Part shown: in pieces, positions 1 through 6,856 of the stretch | How positions within the stretch are numbered: position 1 is the stretch's first letter | Layout of the letters: the number at the start of each line of letters is the position of its first letter | NCBI GenBank assembly: GCA_937858165.1 | Contig: CALLZA010000735.1 | Span: forward strand, 1 to 7,144 | Length of the DNA: 7,144 nt | Source of the DNA: an uncultured Ardenticatenia bacterium | GTDB taxonomy: Bacteria > Chloroflexota > Anaerolineae > Promineifilales > Promineifilaceae | Direction of reading: 5' to 3' | Made by a program: the position numbers and the translations under genes | Notes under the pieces: generated by a model | What the model was told of the DNA's origin: nothing | Database searches by the model: none | Seen by the model: the letters and a program-made list of their open reading frames with translations, nothing else

Positions 1-73
1 CTGTTTCTTCGTTCTCTCTCCGCACTTTTGTCTTGTCTCTGTTTTATGATCTTCGTTATTCTGTTTTTTTTTT
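1..73. other. Non-genomic T-rich sequencing junk at contig end
   Basis: This stretch is pyrimidine-rich and low in complexity, ends in a run of T, and differs completely in composition from the GC-rich remainder. It lies directly outside the flow-cell end of the P5 adapter at 74-143. A read that runs through a short insert and past the adapter gives A-rich nonsense, which reads as T-rich on this strand. It should be trimmed. Any open frame here is meaningless. Confidence 0.93.
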
Positions 74-143
74 AATGATACGGCGTCCACCGAGATCTAC
101 CCTAGATCGCTCGTCGGCAGCGTCAGATGTGTATAAGAGACAG
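74..143 (+). other. Untrimmed Illumina Nextera P5 adapter with index and Tn5 mosaic end
   Basis: Bases 74-102 match the P5 flow-cell oligo with two mismatches, T for A at 86 and C for A at 101. Bases 103-110 are TAGATCGC, the Nextera N501/S501 index. Bases 111-124 are TCGTCGGCAGCGTC. Bases 125-143 are the 19-bp Tn5 mosaic end AGATGTGTATAAGAGACAG. The parts are in library order with no gaps, so this is a laboratory construct and not a transposon of the organism. Open frames crossing it give well-known spurious peptides: VYKRQ and MCIRDS on this strand, and LLYTSDAADE on the other. The first genuine base is 144. Confidence 0.99.
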
Positions 144-145
144 CC

Positions 146-2776
146 TATCAGCAGGTCACGGTGGGGCGCGGCAGCTACTACCGCGCGCAAGGCGGCACAA
201 CGCTGGAGACGGGCGAGCGCCCGGTGCTGCCCCTCACCACCGTCAGCCGCGACAGCGCCACGGCCGTCACACGCGGCGTGTTGATGCTGGGCGGCACGTT
301 CAGCGACACGCCCAACTTCGACCCGGTCATCATCGGCATCGTGCCCGAGGACAGCGAAAGCCTGCCCGCTAACGAACTGCGCTTCGACGTGCCGCAGTGG
401 TACACGCTCATCCCGGCAACGATCAGCCGCTTCTGGGACATCGACGAGGGCAAGTTCTCGCAGGATGTTGTCGTCGTGCCCGGCCAGTTCCATGCTACGT
501 CGACCTCGGCCAGCCCCAAGACAGTTGGCACGATGCGCCTGTACAGCCGGCTCCAGTTGTTGGTCTACGAAGCGCCGGCCATCGAGCCGGACTACCAGTC
601 GCCGGGCGTCTGGGACGTAGACGCGAGCAACCCGTCGGACCGCATCGTGACCTTCAGCGCCCTGGTGCGCGACACGGCGGCAGTGTCCTTCGCCCCGGCC
701 ACCGGCGTCCTGCGCGTGGTCGTCCTCTATCGCCACATCGGCAGCAACACGTGGTCGCAGATCGACCTCGACTACAACCCCGTGTCAGAAGTTGCCAGCA
801 AGTCGGTCGTCGTGCCACAGAACGGCCAGTATGAGTACTTCGTCCAGGCAGTGGACAACGCCGGCAACGTCACCGTGACGCTAGACCACGGCAACGCCTA
901 CAACCTCACGGTGGATGGCGGCGCGGAGCCGGAGGAGCGCATCGTCTACGTCGCGGCCCGCACCGGCGGCACAATTGACGGCATTCAGTTCCAACCCAAC
1001 GACATCCTGGCCTATCTGCCCGATCAGGACGAGTGGGTGTTGTACTTCGACGCCGAAGACGTGGGTTTCGGCCAGAACCTCAACGCCTTCGCCCTGCTGG
1101 AAGGCGGTAGCATCCTGCTCTCGCCCAAGAACCGCACCAACCACGTGCCCGGCATGGGCTGGATCGAGCCGCAGGACATCATTCGCTTCACGCCCACGGC
1201 CATCGGCGCGGAGACGGCCGGCAGCTTCTCATGGTTCTTCGACGGCTCCGACGTGGGTCTGGGCAACGAGGTCGAGGCCATCGCCAGCATCGGCTTCACC
1301 CCGGCCGGACGGCTGGTCATCGGCACAGTGGGCAACGCTCAGGTGCCTAGCGCCGGCGGCACACTCTATGCCGATGCGGCTGACCTGCTGCTGTTCATCG
1401 CCAACGCCTACGGAGCGGGAACCAGCGGCTACTTCGAGCACTTCCTGGACGGCGACGCCATCGGCATCGGCCCGGAGAAGCTTTGGGCGCACTGGATCGA
1501 TCCGACTAATGGCGATATCTACCTGACGCCGCGCGTGCCGCGCACGCTGGGTGGGCTGACGATCGACGAGAACGACATCGCCGTGTGCGCGCCACAGACG
1601 AGCGGGCCGATCACCGCTTGCACCTTTACCGAATACTGGGACGGCGCCGACCACCGCTTCGGCGCGTACGGCATCGACAGCATCGATCTAGGCCGGCCGC
1701 TGCCCTTCCAGCCCCCGGCAGGCGGCATCACCATTGTCAAGCAGACGACCACCGGCAGTGGCTCGTTTGACTTCACCGGCGATCTGGGCGCGTTTACACT
1801 GAACGTTCCGGGCAGCGCCTCGCGGCTCTTCGCCGGCGTGGAGACGGGCGCATACCTCGTGCGCGAGATTGCCGCGGCGGGCTGGAGCGTGCAGAGCATC
1901 GTCTGCAACGACCCCGACGGCGGCACGACCATCGTCGGCGTGGGGCAAGTGCTCATCGACCTCGACGTGGACGAAGCCATCACCTGCACCTTCACCAACG
2001 CGCCGGACAGCCAGCCGACGGCCGACGTCATCTATATCAGTCCCAGCGCCAAGGGCAGCGTCGGTGGCGTGGCCTACGACAGCGGCGACATCCTGAAGTA
2101 CGCCAACGCCACCTGGTCAATGCACTTCGACGGCTCCGACGTGGGCTTCAAGAAGCTGAACGCCTTCACCCTGTTGCCGGGCGGGTCGCTGTTGCTCAGC
2201 CCCGACGGCTCGGCCAACGTGGCCGGACTGGGCGCCATCAGCGCGCAGGATATCGTCCGGTTCACGCCCACCAGCACGGGCGCGAACACGGCCGGGACGT
2301 TCCAGTGGTACTTCGACGGTTCCGACGTGGGGCTGTCGACGGCAGCCGAGAACATCGACGCGCTGAGCATCGACGCCGGCGGCCACTTGCTGATCAGCAC
2401 CAAAGGCAGCGCCTCTGTCACCGGCCCCACGGGCAACGCAGTGCGGGCGGCGGACGAAGACCTGCTCAAGTTCACTTTCGCCACCAGCGGCACGTCAACG
2501 TCTGGCGCGTGGTCGGCCCACTTCGACGGCTCGGACGTTGGGTTGACCCGCGAGGACATCGACGGGCTGTGGGTGGACGCGGCCAACGGTGACCACTACC
2601 TGTCAGTGCTCGACGCGTTTACGGTCGGCAATGGGGTTAGCGGCAACGGTGGGACGATCTTCGTCTGCGACCCCGGCACGCTGGGTGCGACGACGACCTG
2701 CGCCTATAGCCTGTACTGGAGTGCGGCTGCCGCCGGTATTCCCAAGAACATCGACGGCCTGTTCATCCAGCGTTAA
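146..2776 (+). CDS. Partial large exported repeat protein: Ig-like, DGSDVGL repeats and CnaB/SpaA-like domain (5' truncated)
   Basis: The frame is open from the first genomic bases to the TAA at 2774-2776. The first in-frame start-like codon, GTG at 161, has no ribosome site and sits five codons from the adapter junction, so the true start, and any signal peptide, is missing. Residues are numbered from that GTG. Residues 1-140 are not recognised. Residues 144-251 look like an Ig/Fn3-type beta sandwich (QYEYFVQAVDNAGN near the end). Residues 260-513 and 621-871 are two copies of a four-unit module with the signature FDGSDVGL. Residues 521-613 are a CnaB/SpaA (prealbumin-like) domain running from GGITIVK to CTFTN, with K527, E569 and N613 placed like an isopeptide triad. 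The six cysteines form three local pairs (476/487, 582/609, 836/847), which suits an oxidising, extracytoplasmic location. The protein ends directly after the last repeat with no visible sortase, PEP-CTERM or membrane anchor. The likely role is a surface or secreted structural or adhesive protein, but the function is not established. It converges on the cyclase gene with a 4-base overlap. Confidence 0.85.
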   Translation, partial: YQQVTVGRGSYYRAQGGTTLETGERPVLPLTTVSRDSATAVTRGVLMLGGTFSDTPNFDPVIIGIVPEDSESLPANELRFDVPQWYTLIPATISRFWDIDEGKFSQDVVVVPGQFHATSTSASPKTVGTMRLYSRLQLLVYEAPAIEPDYQSPGVWDVDASNPSDRIVTFSALVRDTAAVSFAPATGVLRVVVLYRHIGSNTWSQIDLDYNPVSEVASKSVVVPQNGQYEYFVQAVDNAGNVTVTLDHGNAYNLTVDGGAEPEERIVYVAARTGGTIDGIQFQPNDILAYLPDQDEWVLYFDAEDVGFGQNLNAFALLEGGSILLSPKNRTNHVPGMGWIEPQDIIRFTPTAIGAETAGSFSWFFDGSDVGLGNEVEAIASIGFTPAGRLVIGTVGNAQVPSAGGTLYADAADLLLFIANAYGAGTSGYFEHFLDGDAIGIGPEKLWAHWIDPTNGDIYLTPRVPRTLGGLTIDENDIAVCAPQTSGPITACTFTEYWDGADHRFGAYGIDSIDLGRPLPFQPPAGGITIVKQTTTGSGSFDFTGDLGAFTLNVPGSASRLFAGVETGAYLVREIAAAGWSVQSIVCNDPDGGTTIVGVGQVLIDLDVDEAITCTFTNAPDSQPTADVIYISPSAKGSVGGVAYDSGDILKYANATWSMHFDGSDVGFKKLNAFTLLPGGSLLLSPDGSANVAGLGAISAQDIVRFTPTSTGANTAGTFQWYFDGSDVGLSTAAENIDALSIDAGGHLLISTKGSASVTGPTGNAVRAADEDLLKFTFATSGTSTSGAWSAHFDGSDVGLTREDIDGLWVDAANGDHYLSVLDAFTVGNGVSGNGGTIFVCDPGTLGATTTCAYSLYWSAAAAGIPKNIDGLFIQR
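938..1699 (+). repeat. Repeat module A: four ~64-70-residue FDGSDVGL-type units
   Basis: The module covers residues 260-513 of the partial exported protein. It opens with RIVYVAARTGG and DILAYLPDQDEW. Its four unit signatures are YFDAEDVGF (295-303), FDGSDVGL (360-367), FLDGDAIGI (428-436) and YWDGADHRF (492-500), about 64, 69 and 64 residues apart. Each is followed by a strand-like segment such as LNAFALLEGGSILLSP. The fourth unit carries C476 and C487. Repeated hydrophobic strands with Gly/Asp turns suggest blades of a beta-propeller, but this is an inference and I do not recognise a named family. Confidence 0.75.
2021..2773 (+). repeat. Repeat module B: second copy of the four-unit module
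   Basis: The module covers residues 621-871. It opens with ADVIYISPSAKGS and DILKYANATW, parallel to module A. The signatures are FDGSDVGF (656-663), FDGSDVGL (718-725), FDGSDVGL (788-795) and a degenerate YWSAAAAGI (852-860), spaced about 62, 70 and 64 residues. Units match A in order: A1/B1 share LNAF-LL-GGS-LLSP, A2/B2 share FTPT-GA-TAG-F-W-FDGSDVGL, and A4/B4 share a cysteine pair 11 residues apart. A 20-base stretch over the signature is identical at 1238-1257 and 2126-2145. The last unit lacks the acidic DGSD core and ends the protein. Confidence 0.75.
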
Positions 2777-5700
2777 ACGAGGGACAGAAGCGCCTGGGCG
2801 CGGGCCATCTCTAGGGCCGCGCCCAGGCGATCGAATACTGGGATGCACTCCCCCAGCAGTTGTGATCGGCGCGCGGCGTCGCTAGCGTGGCTACATACTT
2901 CGGCTAGCGACAACTGGGCACAGGCCCGCCCATAGTTGTCGCCGACTTCGGTCAAGATGTGAATAGCGCGCTGTAAGTCGCGCTCGGCGTCGTCGGTGCG
3001 CCCGTCTTCGGCGGCGATGTTGCCCAGAGTTCGCCGCGTTAACCCTTGCTCTCCCAACATCGACAGCTCCTCGGCCAGGGCAAGCGACGTCTCCGCTTCG
3101 CGCCGGGCTTCGGCCAGCTCCTTCTGAGCCTGGTGGGCTTCGGCCAGCCGGCGGTGCAGCTCCGGCAGCAAGTCACGGCTCTTGGCCTGGGCGAACAGGT
3201 CGCGCGCTCGCTCCAGATGCTCGAAGGCCACGGCCCTCTCATCGTGCTTGACGTAGGCGGCGCCAAGGTTGAGGTTGAGGACACCCATGACCCACAACGA
3301 GCCGCCGATCTGTTCCAGGGCGCGCAGGGCGCGACGATAGTACAGCAGCGCGTCGTCGAGCCGCCCCTGGTTCAGAGCGATGCCGCCCAGGTTGTTATCG
3401 ACGAAGATGCGATTGTAGACGTTGCCCAATTGATTGAAAGTCCGCCCGGCTTCGTGGTAGTAGCGGTCAGCCTCGCTCCAGCGGCCCAGGTCGAAGAGCG
3501 CGTTGGCCAACGAGTTCTGGGCCAGCGCCTGCCCCTGCAAGTTGCCGATCTCGCGATAGAGGGCCATCGACTCCTGATAGTGAGCCGTTGCCTCTTCGAT
3601 GTTGCCGCGCAGGCGATCGATATTGCCCAGCAGGTTGTGGGCGCGGGCGACGATCGACGGCTGCCCCAGCTCCTCAGCCGCCAACAGACTAGCCAGCGCC
3701 TGCTGGGAGGCGTTGCGATACTCGCCCCGGCGGCTGTAAATCAACCCCGAAATCAGGTGCAGCTCCAGAGAAGCCGGCGTCAGCCGGTCACCGAGCACAG
3801 CCAACCCACGGTCGATCCACTCTAGCGACGGCTGATACTCGCCGGCCAACTCGTGGGCGCGGGCGATCCAGCGACAGGCGTTGGCCTGCGCTTCCAGGTC
3901 GCCCAACTCCTCAGCCATTTGCAGCGCAGCCCGCAGGTGCTCACCGGCCGCGTCGCGCTGGCCGATGGTCAGCAACAGTTCGCCCAGCTCAGCGTGGATC
4001 TCGCGGCGCTGGGCCAGCGTTTCCTCTGCCGGCAAGCGCTCGGCGCTGGCCAACGCCTTGCGAAAGTGATCCATGCTCTGCATGTTGGCAAACAGGCTCT
4101 TGTCGCCGATACCCGCCAGCAGATGATAGCGCAGCGAGCGCGCCCAATCCTCGCCCAGATAGGCGTGATAGGCGATCTGGTCGATAGCCTCGGGCGTCTG
4201 TTGCTCCAGTAGTCCGGCCACGTGGCAGTGTAACTCGCGACGCTGGGTAAACAGCAGCGTCTCATAGGATACTTCGTGCGTCGCCTGCTGCCGGAAACTA
4301 TAACGGCCGTCGCTCTCTTCGTCCTGGATAAGTGGGTAGTGCAACGGGCCGGCCAATGAGTAGTCGGGGACGATGAAATCGCGTTCCGTCAAGGTGCCGG
4401 CCTGACTGATCAGCGTTGCCGGCGGCGGATGGGCCGGGTGCACCTGGGCCAGCAAGCCCAACTCGAAGCTGTAGCCGATCACACTGGCGACCTTGATGGT
4501 CGGTTTATGGCTGTCGGGCAGGCGATCGAGGCGGGCCAAAATGACACCGTGGATGGAATCGGGAATGCCCAGCGTAATGGTAGAGAGGTCGGCCGTCTGG
4601 GCCAACACCCATGTGCCTTCCTCGCGCACCAGCGCGTTGGCCGTGCGCAGGGCGTCGATCATGCCGGCGGAAAGAACCCACTCCCCGTCCTCTAGCACCA
4701 ATTGGCCGGATTCGCGCAACGCCTCGACCAGCTCGCGAGTGAAGAACGGGTTGCCCTGGGCCTTGGCCTCCAGTAGCAGGCGGGCCATAAGCGACGGCGG
4801 GCCGCCCAGCACGTTGCCCACTAACTGCCCAATGCCGTCACCGTTGAGTTCGCCCAGGCGCAACAAGGTGTGGTGGCGCAAACCGCGCAACGTCGCCAGC
4901 GGCTCGGCCTGGCTGTCCGTCTCCGCCGCCGGCCGAACCACGGCCACAATCATGATCGCCGCGTCGTGGCAGACCTTGGCCAACGCCTCCAGCAGGCCTC
5001 GCGACGTCTCGTCTATCCAGTGCGCGTTCTCGAAGACCAGCAGCAGGGGTTGGGTGTGCGACCAGGTGCGGACGATATCCTGCACCAGTGCGAACAGCGC
5101 TTCCTGGCGCTGGCGGGGGTCAAATGCGGCCGTCGTCGGGTTATCTTCGATCGGCAGGCCCAGCACATCGCGCAGGAGCGGCAGGCGGACGCTCCAATCG
5201 GGGTTCATTTGGGTCAGCGTCTCGGCCACGGCCGCGGCCTGGGCGGCCAGCACGTCGCTGCTGGAATCGGCTACCAAATGTAGCAACTGGCGCAGGGCCT
5301 GCTGCCAGGGCCAGTAGGTGGTCGATTGAAAGATGCGCTGGCTGGTGCCGACCGCTACCTGGAAACCGCCGGTGCCGGCCCGCTGCTCCAAGACGGCCAC
5401 AAGATGGCTCTTGCCAATGCCCGTGGCGCCCTCCAGCGTAACGACCTGTCCCCGGCCCGCCTGAGCGCTGTCGAGCAGACGCGCCAACTGGGCCAATTCT
5501 GCCTCTCGGCCAACCAAGGGCAGTTCGTACTGCGTCCCTTGCAGCACCTGTCCTTGCTGGCGGCCGACGACCTCGGCCACGGGGATCGGCTCGGCCCCGC
5601 CCTTGACGGTGATCAGCCCCAGCTGATGGAACTGGAAGCCGAGCTTGGCCTCCTCGGCCACACGCCGCCGCACCAGGATTTGTCCCGGCGTCGCCTTGCC

Positions 5701-6852
5701 CATCAGCCGGGCGGCCATGTTGACCTCATTGCCCATGACGCCATAGGTGAAGCGGGGCATGCCCGCCCCGTCACGCGCGCCACACTCGCCGGCCCATATT
5801 CGGCCGCGGCTGATGCCGATCTGGCTATCGACGATGAAGGCGAGTTCGGCCGGCGGCTGAACCAGTTCGAGAGCGGCGGCCACGGCGCGCAAGCTGTCGT
5901 CGTCGTGGGCCAGCGGCGCGCCGAAGCTGGCGTAGGCGTAGCTGCCTTTGTCGCCAATCGTCAACTGGATCAGGAACCCCTCTTGCTGCTGCACCGTCGC
6001 CTGGAACCAGCGTACGTAGGCGTCGAGCTTGCGCCCGGCGTCTTCGTCGTTGTCGTAGTCGATGCCGCTGAACTTGAGGAAGAGGGCGACCGTGGGGCGC
6101 AACTCGGCCAGAAACTTGCCCGCCGTCTGCATGCGGCGGTAGACCGGTTGGAGCGCCCAGGATTTGGCCTGCGCTTCCGGCAAGGCGTCGGCCAGCAGCG
6201 GGCGCAGGGGCATCGGCTCCGGTAACACAGCCAAGCCGCGGATGACCGCAAACGGCTCACCGCCGGACAGTCGCCACTCCGCCACGTCGAGCGCACTCCC
6301 CAACGCGTCGGCCACCTCCTGACCGACGACGACCTCGCCCTTTTCGGCCAGCTTCTCGGCGCTGGCGACATGGTCGAGGGTGCGACCGGCCAGCACGTCG
6401 ATGAGCTGGATGTCGGGGTCGCCGACGACGAAGCGCCGCGCCGGCCCGGCGGTCACAGCAACCTTGATCGCCAGATGGATGGGCGTGCCGGCGGGTGTCC
6501 TGACGGTGGCGAAGGGGCGCATGGCCTCCTGCATGGCCAGCGCGCAGGCCACGCCCCGGCGGCCGTCGTCGCCCTCCAGCCAGCAGGTGATCGAGTCGCC
6601 GGCGAAGCCCATAACGCTGCCGCCGTAGCGGTGCAACTCGGCGATGATCGCCTCGTAAACGGGGTTGATCTGGTTAAGGACTTCTTCGGCCCCGCGCTGG
6701 ACGCCCAACTCCTGGGCCAGCGCCGCTGTCAAAGGGGTAAAGCCGGAGATATCGGCAAAGAGAACGCCGCCCTGGGCGCGGTCGGCCAACTCAGTACCGC
6801 CGGCCAGGGCCAGCCGTCGATCCTCGGGAATGAATGCCAGGAGCGATTCCAT
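2773..6852 (-). CDS. sAC-like tandem class III nucleotide cyclase / STAND ATPase / TPR signalling protein (1359 aa)
   Basis: This is a cytoplasmic protein with no signal peptide or membrane segment. Domains in order are cyclase C1 (about 28-185), cyclase C2 (about 253-425), AAA/STAND ATPase (about 443-710 plus a helical extension to about 890), and TPRs (about 911-1350). C1 has both metal aspartates, D34 in FADISGFT and D86 in GFAGDS. C2 has the catalytic Asn and transition-state Arg, N378 and R382 in GNEVNMAAR. One active site at the C1/C2 interface is therefore predicted, as in human soluble adenylyl cyclase ADCY10. The purine-specifying positions are unusual: Q296 in LIQLTIGDKG and G371 in YGVMGNEV, so ATP specificity is not certain. 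Walker A is GATGIGKS (475-482), Walker B is LLLVFENAHWID (603-614), and the STAND motif GNPFFTRELVEAL is at 700-712. The ATG at 6852 is supported by an in-frame TAA two codons upstream, a short AAGG, and the family-typical opening LLAFIPEDRR-LA. The protein likely couples ligand or partner sensing by the TPRs and ATPase to cyclic nucleotide output. The ATPase/TPR half also resembles MalT/AfsR-type regulators, but no DNA-binding domain is present. Confidence 0.93.
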   Translation of the reverse strand: MESLLAFIPEDRRLALAGGTELADRAQGGVLFADISGFTPLTAALAQELGVQRGAEEVLNQINPVYEAIIAELHRYGGSVMGFAGDSITCWLEGDDGRRGVACALAMQEAMRPFATVRTPAGTPIHLAIKVAVTAGPARRFVVGDPDIQLIDVLAGRTLDHVASAEKLAEKGEVVVGQEVADALGSALDVAEWRLSGGEPFAVIRGLAVLPEPMPLRPLLADALPEAQAKSWALQPVYRRMQTAGKFLAELRPTVALFLKFSGIDYDNDEDAGRKLDAYVRWFQATVQQQEGFLIQLTIGDKGSYAYASFGAPLAHDDDSLRAVAAALELVQPPAELAFIVDSQIGISRGRIWAGECGARDGAGMPRFTYGVMGNEVNMAARLMGKATPGQILVRRRVAEEAKLGFQFHQLGLITVKGGAEPIPVAEVVGRQQGQVLQGTQYELPLVGREAELAQLARLLDSAQAGRGQVVTLEGATGIGKSHLVAVLEQRAGTGGFQVAVGTSQRIFQSTTYWPWQQALRQLLHLVADSSSDVLAAQAAAVAETLTQMNPDWSVRLPLLRDVLGLPIEDNPTTAAFDPRQRQEALFALVQDIVRTWSHTQPLLLVFENAHWIDETSRGLLEALAKVCHDAAIMIVAVVRPAAETDSQAEPLATLRGLRHHTLLRLGELNGDGIGQLVGNVLGGPPSLMARLLLEAKAQGNPFFTRELVEALRESGQLVLEDGEWVLSAGMIDALRTANALVREEGTWVLAQTADLSTITLGIPDSIHGVILARLDRLPDSHKPTIKVASVIGYSFELGLLAQVHPAHPPPATLISQAGTLTERDFIVPDYSLAGPLHYPLIQDEESDGRYSFRQQATHEVSYETLLFTQRRELHCHVAGLLEQQTPEAIDQIAYHAYLGEDWARSLRYHLLAGIGDKSLFANMQSMDHFRKALASAERLPAEETLAQRREIHAELGELLLTIGQRDAAGEHLRAALQMAEELGDLEAQANACRWIARAHELAGEYQPSLEWIDRGLAVLGDRLTPASLELHLISGLIYSRRGEYRNASQQALASLLAAEELGQPSIVARAHNLLGNIDRLRGNIEEATAHYQESMALYREIGNLQGQALAQNSLANALFDLGRWSEADRYYHEAGRTFNQLGNVYNRIFVDNNLGGIALNQGRLDDALLYYRRALRALEQIGGSLWVMGVLNLNLGAAYVKHDERAVAFEHLERARDLFAQAKSRDLLPELHRRLAEAHQAQKELAEARREAETSLALAEELSMLGEQGLTRRTLGNIAAEDGRTDDAERDLQRAIHILTEVGDNYGRACAQLSLAEVCSHASDAARRSQLLGECIPVFDRLGAALEMARAQALLSLV
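2791..2829. terminator. 13-bp perfect inverted repeat just past the + strand gene, inside the cyclase gene
   Basis: Bases 2791-2803 are the exact reverse complement of 2817-2829, forming a very GC-rich 13-bp stem with a 13-base loop that can pair two more bases. It starts 15 bases after the TAA of the exported-protein gene, where a terminator would be expected. There is no U tract after it on the + strand, so it is not a classic intrinsic terminator. It may pause polymerase, protect the 3' end of the transcript, or simply reflect coding sequence, since it encodes RLGAALEMARAQA near the cyclase C-terminus. Confidence 0.4.
2803..4122 (-). repeat. TPR array of about eleven 40-residue units
   Basis: Residues 911-1350 divide into eleven consecutive blocks of 40 residues, in register to within one residue. 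The clearest begin near 951, 1071, 1111, 1151, 1191, 1231, 1271 and 1311. Units show a small residue pair such as LG or LA near position 6, a Gly near 13-14 and Ala near 18-20, as in AHNLLGNIDRLRGNIEEA. The 911 and 1031 units are weaker. The 40-residue rather than 34-residue period is typical of the longer TPRs found next to STAND ATPases and in LGN/kinesin-light-chain types, which bind proteins or ligands in their groove. Confidence 0.8.
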
Positions 6853-6856
6853 AGCG

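Noticed and set aside
125..143. Tn5 mosaic end as evidence of a natural transposon
   Set aside because: It is contiguous with the P5 oligo and a Nextera index, so it comes from library preparation.
161..163. GTG as the true start of the + strand gene
   Set aside because: It has no ribosome site and the frame is open up to the adapter junction. The protein is clearly the interior of a larger ectodomain.
33..284. Open frame on the + strand starting in the T-rich junk
   Set aside because: Its first 37 or so residues are translated junk and adapter (contains VYKRQ), and the rest is out of frame with the long real gene.
56..736. 226-residue minus-strand open frame
   Set aside because: It is antisense to the exported-protein gene and ends in adapter translation (LLYTSDAADE). 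It is a GC-rich shadow frame.
938..2773. Repeats as a CRISPR array or sialidase Asp-box protein
   Set aside because: The repeats are protein-level, about 190-210 bases apart, diverged and in frame. The signature DGSDVGL does not fit the SxDxGxTW Asp-box.
3046..3825. Long + strand open frame of 259 residues, and a similar one at 5326-6225
   Set aside because: Both are antisense to the well-supported cyclase gene, are rich in Q, G and A as expected of shadow frames, and show no domain motif.
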